Assembly (NCBI RefSeq): GCF_040802235.1
Contig: NC_133157.1
Coordinates: forward strand, 24,135,501-24,199,500
Direction: 5' to 3'
Length of the DNA stretch: 64,000 nucleotides
Source of the DNA: Manis javanica
Lineage: Eukaryota; Chordata; Mammalia; Pholidota; Manidae
Part shown: in pieces, positions 12,820-23,655 of the stretch
Layout: each line of letters starts with the position of its first letter
Numbering within the stretch: position 1 is the stretch's first letter
The notes under the pieces: generated by a model
The model's database searches: none
The model's input: the letters and a program-made list of their open reading frames with translations, nothing else
What the model was told of the DNA's origin: nothing
Position numbers and translations under genes: made by a program

Positions 12820-12900
12820 TGGAAAATGTCTGCTTTAATCAAACAGACTGTAAACCACTGTAATCAAAGCAGACTTGACACCACTAACATTGTCTGGTCA
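12820..12900. promoter_or_regulatory. Candidate non-coding element with inverted repeat and TCF/LEF-like motifs
   Basis: A perfect 9-bp inverted repeat (gtctgcttt at 12828-12836 and aaagcagac at 12866-12874) encloses two taatcaaa-type motifs. ATCAAAG matches the TCF/LEF core. No repeat family explains it. Function is inference only, as conservation cannot be judged from one sequence. Confidence 0.25.
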
Positions 12901-12934
12901 AGAATAAAACAAATCAATAAATTCCTATTTTCCT

Positions 12935-13215
12935 TCAGTTCCCAACTCTGGTGACACCTTCTCTGGGAGGTCTTCCATGATTTCTCCAGGTTGACTTATT
13001 CCTTGTGCTCTCACAGCGCAGTGTGAATCTCTCTAGAGAAACGCTCTCCATGTTAATTAGCAACTGCCTGCTTGCTTCTCTGCCATCTCTGCCAGACAGT
13101 GAGGAATTTGTGACTCCTTCCATACCACAACCCCCTTTGTATCCACAGTGTGCAGCACAGAGCCTAGTGCTGGGCATAGAAGAAGCTCACTAAGTGGGCA
13201 GGGAGTGAATGACCA
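12935..13215 (+). repeat. LINE2 (L2) 3' end
   Basis: The L2 3' order is clear: ctggtgacaccttctctggg, aggtcttccatgatttctcc, a cagacagtgaggaatttgtg block and a cacagagcctagtgctgggc tail with the final gaatgaccaaatgaacaa run. Confidence 0.85.
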
Positions 13216-13509
13216 AATGAACAACTGAGTTGGTGCCTGAATGAAAGGCTAAGTACGAATTGTGTTATTCAATTCAACAAATTTAAGTCCCTCTGTGTGT
13301 CCATTCTAGATAAAGTGATGTTGGGGGAGGGGAAAGGATAAGAGGAGGAATTAAGAGGTTGGAGGCCTGACTCTACATAGAAAAGTAAAAAGAAAGATTA
13401 ACCCCAAGAAAAAAGAGACAAAGAGGCAGGTGACCTGCAGGCTCAGTTGTAGCATCTTTACTTCCAAGTGTTTCTTTTGGTCTTTTTAGATTCCTTGATA
13501 TAGCAGGTG

Positions 13510-13615
13510 GGGTAAGGGATTAAAGCTTGGTTTTGGTTTCCCCACCTGTAAAATGGGGACAGTAGCAGCTGTTTGCTGGATAGCTGTGGGGGTACAAATG
13601 TGGTAACAGATAATG
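13510..13615 (+). repeat. MIR SINE fragment
   Basis: It retains ggtttccccacctgtaaaat, ggggacagtagcagctg and a diverged 3' part. Confidence 0.75.
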
Positions 13616-14149
13616 AGTACCCAGCAGATCACCTGGGGGCAGGTGAAAGAGGCTCCTGGGTTCTGTTGAGCAGTTTGAGAACTGCTGGGAACATGCCAGG
13701 CAGGCTGCCAGTGGCAGAAGGTGAGCGTGCGGGGGCTTCCACCGAGCAGCACCACATCTTTACGAAGTCACCCCTCACCCTGGGCCTTACAGCAGGAGGG
13801 GCAGCAGCAGAGGGGCCAGTAATAGTGTCACAATGTTAATTATTAAAATACTGTGTCTGTTTTTGTCTGGGGACAAGGCATTTGATCTTTGTTCTCCTTC
13901 TATAAAGATGCAAGGTAAGGTGCTACCAAAGGCTCAGACTCTGAGCGGAGAGGACAGCATGCCTACCTGGCCGCCTGGCGGGAAGGCTTCAGCCCCCCCA
14001 GCCCCCAGCCGGTAAGTGTTTCAGAGGTCCAGCCTGAGGGCAGCTGGCACGGGAACAAGGCAGACAGCTCCTCCAGGAGGCCAGGCTCTGCCCATTCAAA
14101 TGACAGTCCTCTGCCCGGGCTGGCAAAGGAGAGTCAGAAAGCAAAGTGA

Positions 14150-14645
14150 ACGGCTATCCCCAAGAGAAATAGAAGCAAACGTCCACACAGAAACTCACAC
14201 GTGAATATTCATAGCAACATTATTCATAACAGTCCAAAGATGGAAACAACCCAAATGCCCATCGACTGTGAATGGATAACTGAAATGCAGTATTATCCAT
14301 GCAATGGAATATTATTTGGCACTAACCAGGAATTAAGGACTGATACAACAAGGATGACAATTGAAAACATTATGCTAAGTACAAGAAACCAATCACAAAA
14401 GACTACCTATGAGTCCATTTACATGAAACGTCCAGAATTGGCAAATCCAAAGAGTTGGAAAGTAGATTAGGATGCCAGGGGGCTGGTGGGACAGGGGGTT
14501 GGGGAGTCTCTGCTAATAGGCACTGGGTTGCCTTTTGAGGTAATGAAAATGCTCACCTCTGAAAATACACTATAAACCACCAAACTGTATACTTTCAACA
14601 GGCCAATTCTGTGGCATGTGACTTATACCTTAATAAAGCTATTAC
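14150..14645 (+). mobile_element. Old LINE-1 (L1M) 3' end, plus strand
   Basis: The end of ORF2 is recognisable from the usual L1 run: gtgaatattcatagcaacat, ccaaagatggaaacaaccca and cagtattatccatgcaatgg, followed by an old L1M 3' UTR (gtatactttcaacaggccaa, gacttataccttaataaagc). ORF2 is broken by several substitutions, so this is a dead fragment. The element is 5'-truncated and ends in an A/G-rich tail. Confidence 0.9.
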
Positions 14646-14646
14646 A

Positions 14647-14742
14647 TTAAAAAAGGAGAGGAAATAAAAAGAAAGAAAAGAAGAGAAGGGAAAAGGAAAG
14701 AAAAAGGGGAGAAAAAGAACAAGAAAGAAGGAAGGAGGCAGT
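14647..14742. repeat. Purine-rich tail / GAAA low-complexity tract
   Basis: About 95 bp of almost pure A and G directly follow the L1 3' end. It is probably the expanded and mutated poly(A) tail of that L1. The pyrimidine-rich opposite strand gives a spurious Phe/Ser/Pro frame. Confidence 0.85.
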
Positions 14743-14804
14743 GTGCAACAGCAGCTCATGCCTGAGCTCTGGGTCGGGTCTTGGTGCTCCTGTTTTCCTT
14801 TAGA

Positions 14805-15150
14805 AAACTTGAGCACCTACTTAGTGTCACAGACTGGTTGAGGCGCTGGGTCTAAAACAGTGAATAAGACAGACAATGCCCTGTTCTCTCGGTGCCTATG
14901 TTTCACTGGAGAAATCTGTCCCCTCCCCCAAAAAAATTTTCTGTAATTTGAAAAGGCAAATAATTAATTGCAAGTGTGGTGAGACCATGAAGCAAATATG
15001 GAGCTTAAAGAAAGAGTCCTTTAGCATAGACAAACATGCCAAGTATGGGGACAATTCTGGGCAGAGGGGCCAGCATGTGCAAAGGGCATGGGGTGGAAAA
15101 GGGCTTGGTGTGGCAAAGGCACTGAAATAAGACCAGGGGCCTGAAACAGT
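14805..15150 (+). repeat. Ancient mammalian interspersed repeat (family not named)
   Basis: The blocks gagcacctacttagtgtcac, acagtgaataagacagacaa and cagcatgtgcaaagggcatg occur in the order of the same old repeat seen at 5185. The copy is diverged. Confidence 0.55.
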
Positions 15151-15880
15151 CACTATGCCACTTGTCCATGTGAACTTTAGACTAGCCCCTTCCACGCTCT
15201 GAGCTCCTATACATTACGGCAGGGAGAAGAGCAGCGCCCGCTCTCTCACAGGCATGCCTGGTTCTGTGCTGGGCAGTAGTAGGTCCCAAATATTTCCCTC
15301 CCTCTCCATCCCCAACTCATGTGCTGGCTAAGGCCTATTCCCTTGGCCCGGCTTGCATATTCTTCCCTTCTCTCTAGAAAGATAGATATTCCCGGGACAC
15401 TCTGCAAAAGAGGCACATGTGCCACCCGATTCTCTTGGTAATGGTACGAGCCAGACAGATTTCCCCTGAATGCCCCACACTGCATGGGCCACAAGAATTA
15501 GCCATCATCATGAACTTTGTTCACCTTGTGAACTTTCTCCCTTGAACAAGCAGGAGCTGTTAGGTCCTTGCTGCCCAGAATCCCCACAGGGGCTGCCCCC
15601 ATGGCCTCCTCTTCTCCTTAATGGCCCATCAGTAGGCTCCAGGCTCTGTCTGAACCTAGGCTGGAAGCTCAAAGAAGGGAGAAAATGCAATGCTGCTAAG
15701 AAGAGCAGAAACTTTAGACTCAACCATGCCCAGACTCATGCAGAATTACTTCTACCTCCTCCTGGCTGACAGCCCTGGGGTGTGGGACTTCCCCTCCCTG
15801 GTCATCTCTTCCCAGAAGTATGAGCCTTCTGCTACCATTCATGGAGCTTCATCAATATCTAACTGAAGCCTCGCCATCAC
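15150..15880. other. No gene seen
   Basis: Short opposing open frames (99 and 82 codons) share no recognisable domain. I see no repeat I can name. Confidence 0.5.
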
Positions 15881-15884
15881 CCAT

Positions 15885-16030
15885 GACACTTGTCACGACA
15901 GTTATTCCCATTTTACAGAACAGTAAACTGAAGCTCAGACAGTTGAAATCAAGTACCCAAGGTCATACAGCTAGTTGATGAAATAACCTGGATTTGAACC
16001 CAAGAAGTGTGGCTCCAAGTCTTTATAACC
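15885..16030 (-). repeat. MIR SINE, reverse orientation
   Basis: The reverse MIR core is well kept: cccattttacagaacagtaa, actgaagctcagacagttga, cccaaggtcatacagctag and ggatttgaacccaagaagtg. Confidence 0.9.
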
Positions 16031-16039
16031 ACACACTGT

Positions 16040-16145
16040 GATACCCCTCAACTATAAAATGGGCCAGTAACAGCTGTGTATGGGGGGTTTTGTGAGGACT
16101 GACTGAGCTAATGTATGTAACACACCTGGGAGCTTGAAACAGGGA
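16040..16145 (+). repeat. MIR SINE fragment, forward orientation
   Basis: It holds the 3' half of MIR: ctataaaatgggccagtaac, ttgtgaggactgactgagc and taatgtatgtaacacacctg. It directly follows the oppositely oriented MIR copy. Confidence 0.7.
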
Positions 16146-16574
16146 TATACAAGGTGCTGTGCCGGCCCACGGCCCCTGTACCCCTGGAGTTTAAGGGGGA
16201 CTGTGCTGTGGGAGGGGATTTTTTTTGACCTCCCAAGGAGGTGTGCTCAGGGAGAGACCGACAACACTGAATGACTGCCCCATGCCTCTGAAGTTTCCAT
16301 CTTGTCCCAGGATTCTCCCCACAGAACGGACCCAGGAGAGGTGATGAGCTTCCAGGGGAACCTGCTGGTGTCGGCTGCTGGGGATCTGGAGCCTGACAAC
16401 GGCTCTGGCTGGAGGCTTTAGTGGCCAACGGGGAGAACCGGTAGGGCTCCCCAGGAGGTGGGCTGGGGTCCAGGCTGCCTGGATCCATCAGCACCAGTGG
16501 TTATCAGAGTCAACTCCAAGAGTCTCCACGGATGCTGAGGCAGAGGGACCGTCTCCAGGAGAAACTTTTGAAGG

Positions 16575-16625
16575 AGTTAAGATAAAATATGGAATTAAGA
16601 TAAAATATGTACCCTTACTACTTAA
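16575..16625. repeat. Short tandem plus dispersed duplication, copy 1
   Basis: A short unit (ttaagataaaatatg with neighbours) is repeated in tandem, and its second half (16592-16625, 34 bp) recurs exactly at 17567-17600. The sequence is not simple-sequence DNA and not a repeat I recognise. Confidence 0.85.
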
Positions 16626-16689
16626 CCCCAGCCTGTCAGTGAATGGGACAGCACAGCGCCTAATCATAAGGGAGGCTGCATTTTTCCCA

Positions 16690-16870
16690 GTGGAGTCGGG
16701 GAAGCAGCAGATGGAAGTGAAAGGAGCCTGATCTCACTTCTAGAACTTACCAAGAGGGAGTTCCTAACCTTTCTGAGACCGTTTCTCCACCTGCAACAAG
16801 AAGCAGATAACGCGACCTTACAGAGGATCGTCAGAACTAACACAGGGCAAGTATCTAGCATAGGGGCCAG
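16690..16870 (+). repeat. MIR SINE
   Basis: The diverged MIR order is visible: gatctcacttctagaactta, gttcctaacctttctgagac, cgtttctccacctgcaac and a gggcaagtatctagcatag tail. Confidence 0.7.
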
Positions 16871-16929
16871 CCCATAGTCTCATTTTAAAATAATAATCAT
16901 AGTTATTGTTTACTGTAGTAAACTTTATA

Positions 16930-17110
16930 CATGCATATGATACCCTCATTGAATCCCCACAATCACTGTACGAGGCAGATATTATTAACAGTCCCATTTC
17001 CCAGATGAGGAGACTAAGGTATAAAGAGTTACAAGATTGCATGTTCAAAGTCACACAGCTGGGGAGTTGTCAAGCAGGACCCTGAATACAGGCAGTGAGA
17101 TTTCAGAGCC
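16930..17110 (-). repeat. MIR SINE, reverse orientation
   Basis: The reverse MIR signature is clear: cccatttcccagatgaggag, actaaggtataaagagtta and aaagtcacacagctgggg. Confidence 0.9.
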
Positions 17111-17289
17111 TCCATCTGAATTGCTTGCGTTCTCTGGAGGCCTTCCCTGCCCCTTCTCAGGAATTTACACACACACTGATTCATGTTTACAGGGCCATTC
17201 ATGGTAACTGGGGCAGTGTGGAGGAACAGGTAACACCAGGTGTGGAGTCTGGACAGTACCTGCACCTCCTCCTCGAGGCAAAATAGCAG

Positions 17290-17450
17290 TGTCTCACCAA
17301 ATCCATGCAACAGCCCCATGAGAGACACAGTATATTAACTTCATTGTGCAGCCGAGAAAACAGAGGCAGAGAGGTAAAGTGTATCATCCAAGGTGAGGAT
17401 CCGGCAGTGAGAAGGAAAATGAGAGCCCACTCCAGCCCTGTGCTGAGTTC
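17290..17450 (-). repeat. MIR SINE, reverse orientation
   Basis: The segment contains caacagccccatgagagac, cagccgagaaaacagaggca and gagaggtaaagtgtatcatc, matching a diverged reverse MIR. Confidence 0.7.
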
Positions 17451-17566
17451 CAGGAATACAGTCACTAGATAATAAGTTACTTTACCTCTGCCAGGCCAGG
17501 CAGCCTTGTGTCTACACAGGAAAACAAAGGCAGATAAATACAGGAATTCACAGCCCTATAAAAAAT

Positions 17567-17600
17567 GAATTAAGATAAAATATGTACCCTTACTACTTAA
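17567..17600. repeat. Dispersed 34-bp duplication, copy 2
   Basis: This is an exact match, by eye, to 16592-16625 in the same orientation, 975 bp downstream. The flanks differ on both sides (tatg and cccca at copy 1, aaat and tgag at copy 2). Confidence 0.85.
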
Positions 17601-17732
17601 TGAGGGAGGTTTATGAACACAAATGCATGACAATGACTCAAGAGCATAATTATCTTATCATAAGTTAAAGGCAATAGATTTTCATTTCTAAGTAAATATC
17701 ATATTTCCTTGAGCCGAAAACACACCTTTCAC

Positions 17733-17753
17733 CCGCCCCCGCCCCCGCCCCCA
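17733..17753. repeat. Short (CCCCG)n repeat
   Basis: Three to four CCCGCC-type units, unusual in an otherwise CpG-poor window. The complementary strand has four G-runs and could form a G-quadruplex. Confidence 0.8.
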
Positions 17754-17759
17754 TTTGGT

Positions 17760-19210
17760 CATTTCCAAGTCCAGGTGCAACACACTACGGATGTGTGGAC
17801 ACTGCGTATGAATTGTTCTTCCCAGCCCCTGTAAAGGTTGATATTAAATTGAGAATGTGCCACACCACGGATGTTGCCTTAGAACTGAGGTCCCTGACTA
17901 GTGTACCTCTACCCTAGGCAAAGCTGCTCTGACTCTGACCCCTGCCTTCCTTTCCCTCTTTCAAGTCAGAAGAGGAAAACTCTGCCGCCCTCATCAAGAG
18001 ATGAGAGGCAACCAGCACTCTTACAGGACTTGTGAAGAATTCAGTGATAGGGAAGGAGACAGTCCATACCTTCTCTCCAGGACCTCCCCTATTCTCTGCC
18101 CCTAATGCAAGGACATGGGAATGGTTGGCTGAGCCTGGATCCCCTGCCCTAGGCTAGAGGTGTGCGGGTAGTGGTCACGTGGGTCCAAACAGGAGGTGGC
18201 CCACTGCCCACCACTCAGTCACTCCGCGGTGGTGCCCAGCCTCGAGCCCAAGGCTCTGACTTCCCAGAATAAACGCTTCTCACTCTGCTGCTTCCACTGT
18301 GTTGGTTCCAACTCCCTGCCCAGAAGGAGCCTTCAGCTGGCAGGTGAGGCGCAATGCTGCCTTCCTGGAGGCAGAACAGGCCCTGTGTCCATGCGCAAGT
18401 CACTCCATCCCCTCTCTGCTGTTCAAACTCCCTCAGCTTCATCCTGCCCCAGCCTCCTTCTCAGGATGAGCAGTGGGCCTCCTTCAAAGGCCTCCTTTTT
18501 CAAATATTCAAATGTGAGAATCACAGCAATCATGGGCCATCAAGGGCCTTCTCTCTCCCGAAGTTTTAAACATAAAGTTCAAATGTAAAAGGAATAAAAC
18601 AGTCAAAGAAAGTACCCAGTCAGGAATCAGAAGTGCAGGGTTTGGGCCCTGACCCTCATTGCTCCTGTTTGTGGAACGGGCACAGCCCTTTCCTGCCTCT
18701 GCACTTGGCTTCCCAGTTCCTTTTCAGCCTGGCTTCTGAGGTGCTAAGGCTGAGACCCCCATTGCTCCCAGCAAGCTCAGTCTTGAGGGGCAGGGGTGTC
18801 CTGCTGGTAAAGCTTAGGGCTGTAAGCTTTGCAGGGGGCAGCCTCTGGCCTGCCTGCCTTGTTAATGTCTGTTGAATTATCACTCGGCCATGCTTTAGCC
18901 TCCTTTTAAATGGCAGACCCTAAAGACATTCAGATATGACTTCAGTTAATGCCTCTGAACAACGAAAAACCCATTGGCCTGGGTGCTGTCTCCACCCTGG
19001 GTGCAGCAGGAGAAAACCGAGGCAAGTCCCTGCCCACGGCGTGTCGGGGGCACAAGCTGGGAGGGCTGGGAGCTCAAGGGAGCAGGTGACGGCCTCAGAT
19101 GGCCCCAGGGCGAGTGTCACCAAGGCAAATGACCAGCAGCTCCCAAATTACCTGGGAGCCACTGAACCCAGCCAGCGCTCAGCAAACGCAGGTCTCCCCC
19201 AGGCAGGGGG
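17760..19210. other. No gene seen; unique sequence
   Basis: Around 1.45 kb without a recognisable gene or clear repeat. The 130-codon plus frame at 18196-18588 has no identifiable domain and overlaps another frame of similar quality. A weak MIR-like block (gcgcaagtcactccatcccc) lies near 18390. Confidence 0.5.
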
Positions 19211-19214
19211 ACTG

Positions 19215-19398
19215 GCTAGAGCCTCAGAGCCAGGTTCATGATCCCAACTCCGCCGCCAGAACCTGTCTGGCCTTGGGCCACGACTTGACCTACCTATAAA
19301 ATGGGAGTTAATAGCACCTGCCTCGTCGGGTCATGGAATGCTCAGAACAGAGCCTAGCACAGAACTAATTCTATGGTATTGTTCATTGCTATTACCTG
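19215..19398 (+). repeat. MIR SINE
   Basis: Good MIR match: gtctggccttgggccacgac, ttgacctacctataaaatgg, gagttaatagcacctgcctc and an agagcctagcacagaactaa tail. Confidence 0.85.
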
Positions 19399-19399
19399 C

Positions 19400-19545
19400 C
19401 CAGAGCTTTACATACATTATTATCTCACAGAATCTCCATAACAAGCCTGGGAAGAAAGAATTCGTTTCAAGGTGAAAAACCTGAGGCTCCAGTCACATTG
19501 CTGGTTTGTAGCAGGGCTGGGACTTAAAGGATGTCCTTTGTAACT
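19400..19545 (-). repeat. MIR SINE, reverse orientation
   Basis: The segment contains tacattattatctcacagaa, a diverged aggtgaaaaacctgaggctc block and gctggtttgtagcagggctg. It abuts the forward MIR at 19215-19398. Confidence 0.75.
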
Positions 19546-19549
19546 TGAA

Positions 19550-20585
19550 GTTCCACTGTACCAGGTTCCCTCCTGGAGGGAGGTGACAGAAAAGCATAAC
19601 ATTGTGGGAAAGAGGGAGATAAATGACAGAGAAGGGAAATCAACACCAATGAGAAAGGCTCAAAGTGGGAGAGGCTGGCTGGGAAGGGGCAGACAGATGG
19701 AGCATCTTTTCTCCCCATCAACTATGCACTGCCTCCTAGGGAGGATGCTGGCTGCAGCCCAAGGGTCTGTTGGGGGCTCCAGGCCTTTCCCAGCAATGCT
19801 GCAGGCTCTGAGCCACAGGAGAAGTCCTGCTGCAGACACACCACAGATCAGCAGCCATGAGGGAGAAAGGAGAAGTGCGGGCCAGTCTGTGCAGCCCCAA
19901 GTCAGGACCCTACACAGGCCATGGGGATCTAGTACGACCACAGGCTAGGACAGCCTAGTGATACCCCACCGTCCCCAGGCTCCTCAGATCCAAGACATGT
20001 CATTCTGGCTAAGGGAATGGGGGGACAGGGCTCAGAGTATGTGGAACTACATGGGTGGGTGGGCATGCCACACCCCCATCCACCCCACAGGCAGCAGGGC
20101 AGGCTGGTGGGGACATGGGCGGGAGCCTTGAGGACTGGCAGCTGTGACCACAGGCCAGGCATCTTTCTGGCCACAAGCAATGGCAAAAGACCAAACTACC
20201 TTCTCAGACTAGAAAGAGAAGGAGTCTCTTCAGCTCAGAGACATTCCTGCCTAGTACCATTTACCCATTTCCAGACTTGCCAATGTTACAGCAGGAAAGG
20301 GGTTTCCCAAGGTCAGCCAATGGGACCTTCATATTTTGTAGTGGAGGAAAATAAGGTCACCCAAATTTGACAGATGAAAATGGAATCAGAACTTGGGTGC
20401 TCCAACACCTATACCTTGTCCCATGGTCTTTGGGGGAAATACAGGAGATCTGAAGAGAAGCCTCCATGGCTCTGCCTCTGGATCTAATCCCAGTAAGCAA
20501 TTTGTACTATTCTAGAAGCTTTCTTCAGCCTGTGGATTCTATACTTCTGAGATATAGGGTGGCATGCATGCATCGTGTATGCACG
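19550..20585. other. No gene seen; GC-richer unique sequence
   Basis: Several overlapping 80-120-codon frames on both strands (for example 19583-19948 and 20017-20370) lie in GC-richer DNA where stop codons are scarce. None shows a known motif. A weak reverse MIR block is possible near 20270-20330. Confidence 0.5.
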
Positions 20586-20589
20586 TGTG

Positions 20590-20745
20590 TCTATTCATTC
20601 AACAGTAAATATTTATCGAGTGCCTTGGGCCAGGCTCCATGTTAGGCACTGGAGATACAGCAGTTTACAAACCAGATGAAGCCTCTCCTCTTGTGGGGCT
20701 GAGGTTCCAGGAAAGATACCTGTAGCCTGTGGGAGTCTATGATGA
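20590..20745 (+). repeat. Ancient mammalian interspersed repeat (family not named)
   Basis: It reads attcattcaacagtaaatat, ttatcgagtgccttgggcc, aggcactggagatacagcag and a cctcttgtggggctgagg block, the best-preserved copy of this repeat family in the window. Confidence 0.7.
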
Positions 20746-20899
20746 AGGATGCTAGTGTATTACTTGTGCCCAGATTCTGGTAGGTGGGGAATGTCCCGTT
20801 AATACTCTTGGGAGCCACAACCCGTCTGCTGCTCTCCTCGTGCCTCAAAGGGGTCTTGGGCAAATCTTGTGGAAACACCTCCCGGGCCCCCCAGAGCCT

Positions 20900-21075
20900 G
20901 ACTGCCTGCTCCCACAATACCCCAGGGTTCTGATGTCCGGCACCGACCTTGCAATCCCCGATTTTGTTCTCTGACTTTCTGAGCAACCTGACGAGGGACT
21001 GCATTCATGTCTCCTCTAATCCCCAGCACCTGGGAGATGAGCGCTCCCTATAAACTCTTGTTGAATAAAAGGCTG
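20900..21075 (+). repeat. L2 3' tail
   Basis: The end is a recognisable L2 tail: catgtctcctctaatcccca, gcacctgggagatgagcg and aactcttgttgaataaaagg. Confidence 0.65.
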
Positions 21076-21079
21076 ATTG

Positions 21080-21235
21080 AAGCCATTGATTCTGAGCTCT
21101 GTTTGCTCATCTGTCAAACAGAGGAGATAACTATCTGGAGACACCTGATGGTCCCGCAGATCAGATGAGATGAGTAGATGAAAGGACCTTGGACCCAGCA
21201 AGCTGCTCTTCCAGCGATAGTTCTTATTATCCCCC
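21080..21235 (+). repeat. MIR SINE fragment
   Basis: It contains tgtttgctcatctgtcaaac, agaggagataactatctgg and a diverged MIR 3' end with tagttcttatta. Confidence 0.75.
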
Positions 21236-21239
21236 ATAA

Positions 21240-22025
21240 AAATGGCACCAGTTAAGCGCCTCTCTCTGGGAGAGGACTCAGCCGTGGAGATCCCCGGTGT
21301 TAGCTGGGGGCATGTGCTTATGCAGGAACAAGTGTGTGAGCATGACTGCCTGTGCCAGCCTGGAGGGCCACAGTGGACCCAAAAGAAGATCTGAAGTTTC
21401 AAGGAGGCTTCAGGGAGCAGGGACCTCCTCCCCAGCAAGCCATCACACAAGGACACATGGCTGCCCAGGTCAGCAGGGCACTAGATAAATAAGCCCACAG
21501 CAGAAGGCAAAGCGGAGGAAAGGAGAGAAAGAGAAGGCACTGCCGTGTCCTCATGCCTGTCCATCTGTCTGTCTGCTGCAGCCAGTGGCCTGCCTGGCAG
21601 GACGGAAGCACTGCCTGGCTGTAAATGACTGCTGGCTCCAGGCTGGCCACCCACCCTGGCCGCCTGCACGGAAGCACCAGACTTTACCCAGCAAATCGGG
21701 AAGGAACTGGAACCTCTGAACTTGGGACTTGGGCTCTGTCGATAAGCCAGTGGACAAACAGAGGGCAGGGGCTGAGGCTCCCCTTTATACACACAGAAGC
21801 CCGGCTCCAGGCTGATACTGCCAAGATCTTTGCCCTTTAGTTCAAACAGGAAATCTTAAAATGGAAAATGAGCTGCGTAAGGAAGGGGCGCGGCCATCAG
21901 CCTACAGGGAAGACTGCGCAGGTTGTTCAGGATAAAGCATTTGGGCTTCGTTGTGGAGGAACCCCGCCAGCCCAGTATGCTTGGGGAGGGCACGAACCAC
22001 CTGGGGAAGGTGGATGGCAGCTGGA
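21240..22025. other. No gene seen
   Basis: Overlapping frames on both strands (146 codons at 21016-21456 minus, 103 codons at 21481-21792 minus) have no recognisable domains. They look like chance frames in GC-rich DNA. Confidence 0.5.
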
Positions 22026-22029
22026 GGGG

Positions 22030-22190
22030 CAGAAAGAATCAGAAGCCTGGGTCTGACCCACAGCACCACACTTGGCATGTGGCTTGTGGGGAGTAATCCC
22101 ACCCACAGGAACCTCAGTTTTCCCATCCTTCAATGGGCTGGCAATGCCATCAGAGGGCACTTGAGAGGATCTGAATGAAGGGTGAAAGCC
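22030..22190 (+). repeat. MIR SINE fragment
   Basis: Diverged MIR: cacttggcatgtggcttgtg, gaacctcagttttcccatcc, ttcaatgggctggcaatgcc and a cacttgagaggatctgaat block. Confidence 0.7.
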
Positions 22191-22599
22191 ACTTGCAGAT
22201 CGCACAGGGTTTGACTGGCCAACCCTGCATCCTGCCGAGGCACCCCCGAAAGGTATTTCACAACTGAGAGGGAAAATCCTAAGTAACATCTCCTGCACCC
22301 CATGCCACCCCCATACACCCCCATGCTAGAGTTCAAAGAGGAGAAAATTGGGAGGAGATAATTAGAGAACCGCAGCAGTCTCCCTGCTGAGGTTTCCAAG
22401 TAGCTATTCACCTGTAAATTACCCCTCGCACCTTAACTCTATCTCCAGATCCTTTTGACAAGGTAGGTTCATTTATTTACATCTCTAACTACCCTGCTTT
22501 GGTAAACATTCCAACAAGCTTGAATAGCCCATTAAAGAAAGGAAAAAAAAACATTGAAAAAGTGAGGCTGACTGGAGAGAGATAGACATTAACTCTAGG

Positions 22600-22670
22600 T
22601 CATTACTGGCACTTACAGAATTAACCTTGGCAGATAATTAATGAGGAATCAAAGCCAAGGCAGACCTCAT
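22600..22670. promoter_or_regulatory. Candidate non-coding element with palindrome and TAATTA core
   Basis: A perfect 7-bp inverted repeat (ccttggc at 22625-22631, gccaagg at 22654-22660) encloses agataattaatgaggaatc, which holds the homeodomain-type core TAATTA. TTGGC/GCCAA are NFI-like half sites, but at non-standard spacing. Regulatory function is a guess. Confidence 0.2.
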
Positions 22671-22749
22671 CCTGAGCCAAAAGGGAGCCGGCCACAACAG
22701 GGCGGGAACCACAGGAGGCTCCTTTTCCCCATGGCCCACACCTCCCACA

Positions 22750-22990
22750 GCAGCAGGTTCCAGAACCTTCGAATAATTTCCCTTCAACTTCTGCCCCAGG
22801 CAGTCCTTTCACTCCCAGGAAGAATCCTCCTTATCTGGTGAAGTCGCTCTTGACTCTCCTCTCACTCACAAACCCACAACCCTTCCAGAGCACCCCCCAA
22901 CCAAGACCTGGCCGCCTCTGGGCCTGACACACCTTGGACACTCGATCAGTACCTGCTGAGTGAGTGAATCAAGGTACTATTCAACTCAGT
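22750..22990 (+). repeat. L2 3' tail (degenerate)
   Basis: C/T-rich sequence ends in ggacactcgatcagtacctg and ctgagtgagtgaatcaagg, like an L2 end. Moderate to weak evidence. Confidence 0.5.
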
Positions 22991-23169
22991 GCCTCAAAGC
23001 CTCTCATATTTGTTGAACTGCACAGACACTACCTCAGATTAAAGCCACCATTGTCTTAGTCTAGACCAAGACCTCCAACTGTTTTCTCTTCATCCAATCT
23101 CTCCTCTTTTCATCCTCTACATTAGCTTCCCAAAAGACAAGCAAAAAAAGTGAAAAGAGAAGGTCATAG

Positions 23170-23400
23170 TTACAGTAGTGGCCCCTGGAATCTGACAGCC
23201 TGGGTTTGAAGTCTGGGTCAGCAATAGATCACCTGTGTGGCCTTGAGTAAATTACTTAACATCTCTGAACCTTAGCTTCCTCATCATTAAATATGAATAA
23301 TAATAGAATCTACTGCCTTATAGTTGTGTGCACTTTGAGTTAGTGAAGAAATTCCTAGCACTTAATAAACATTAGCTATTAACAACAGCATATTACTATC
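23170..23400 (+). repeat. MIR SINE, near full length
   Basis: One of the best MIR copies: ggaatctgacagcctgggtt, ctgtgtggccttgagtaaat, tacttaacatctctgaacc, ttagcttcctcatcattaaa, and a tagcacttaataaacattag tail. Confidence 0.95.
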
Positions 23401-23429
23401 ATCATGATTGCTTAAAATACCTTCACTGC

Positions 23430-23655
23430 CTTCACATTGTCCTCGAATGAAAAGGTAAGCTCTAGTTCAGCATGGCTCATGACACCTGGGTCCTGCACAC
23501 CTCTCAGCCTCAATCCTCATGCCTTCCTCCCAATCCAGCCACAAAAGTCCTCATAATTTCCCAAATGCTCCAGTATCTCTCCACCTCAGCTCTTCATGTA
23601 GCTTTCTGTGCCTTCCAGGAATGGCACCCCAAGACACATGCATGCACAGACAAGA
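23430..23655 (+). repeat. L2 fragment
   Basis: C/T-rich L2-like order with ctcttcatgtagctttctgt and gccttccaggaatggcaccc. Diverged. Confidence 0.5.
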
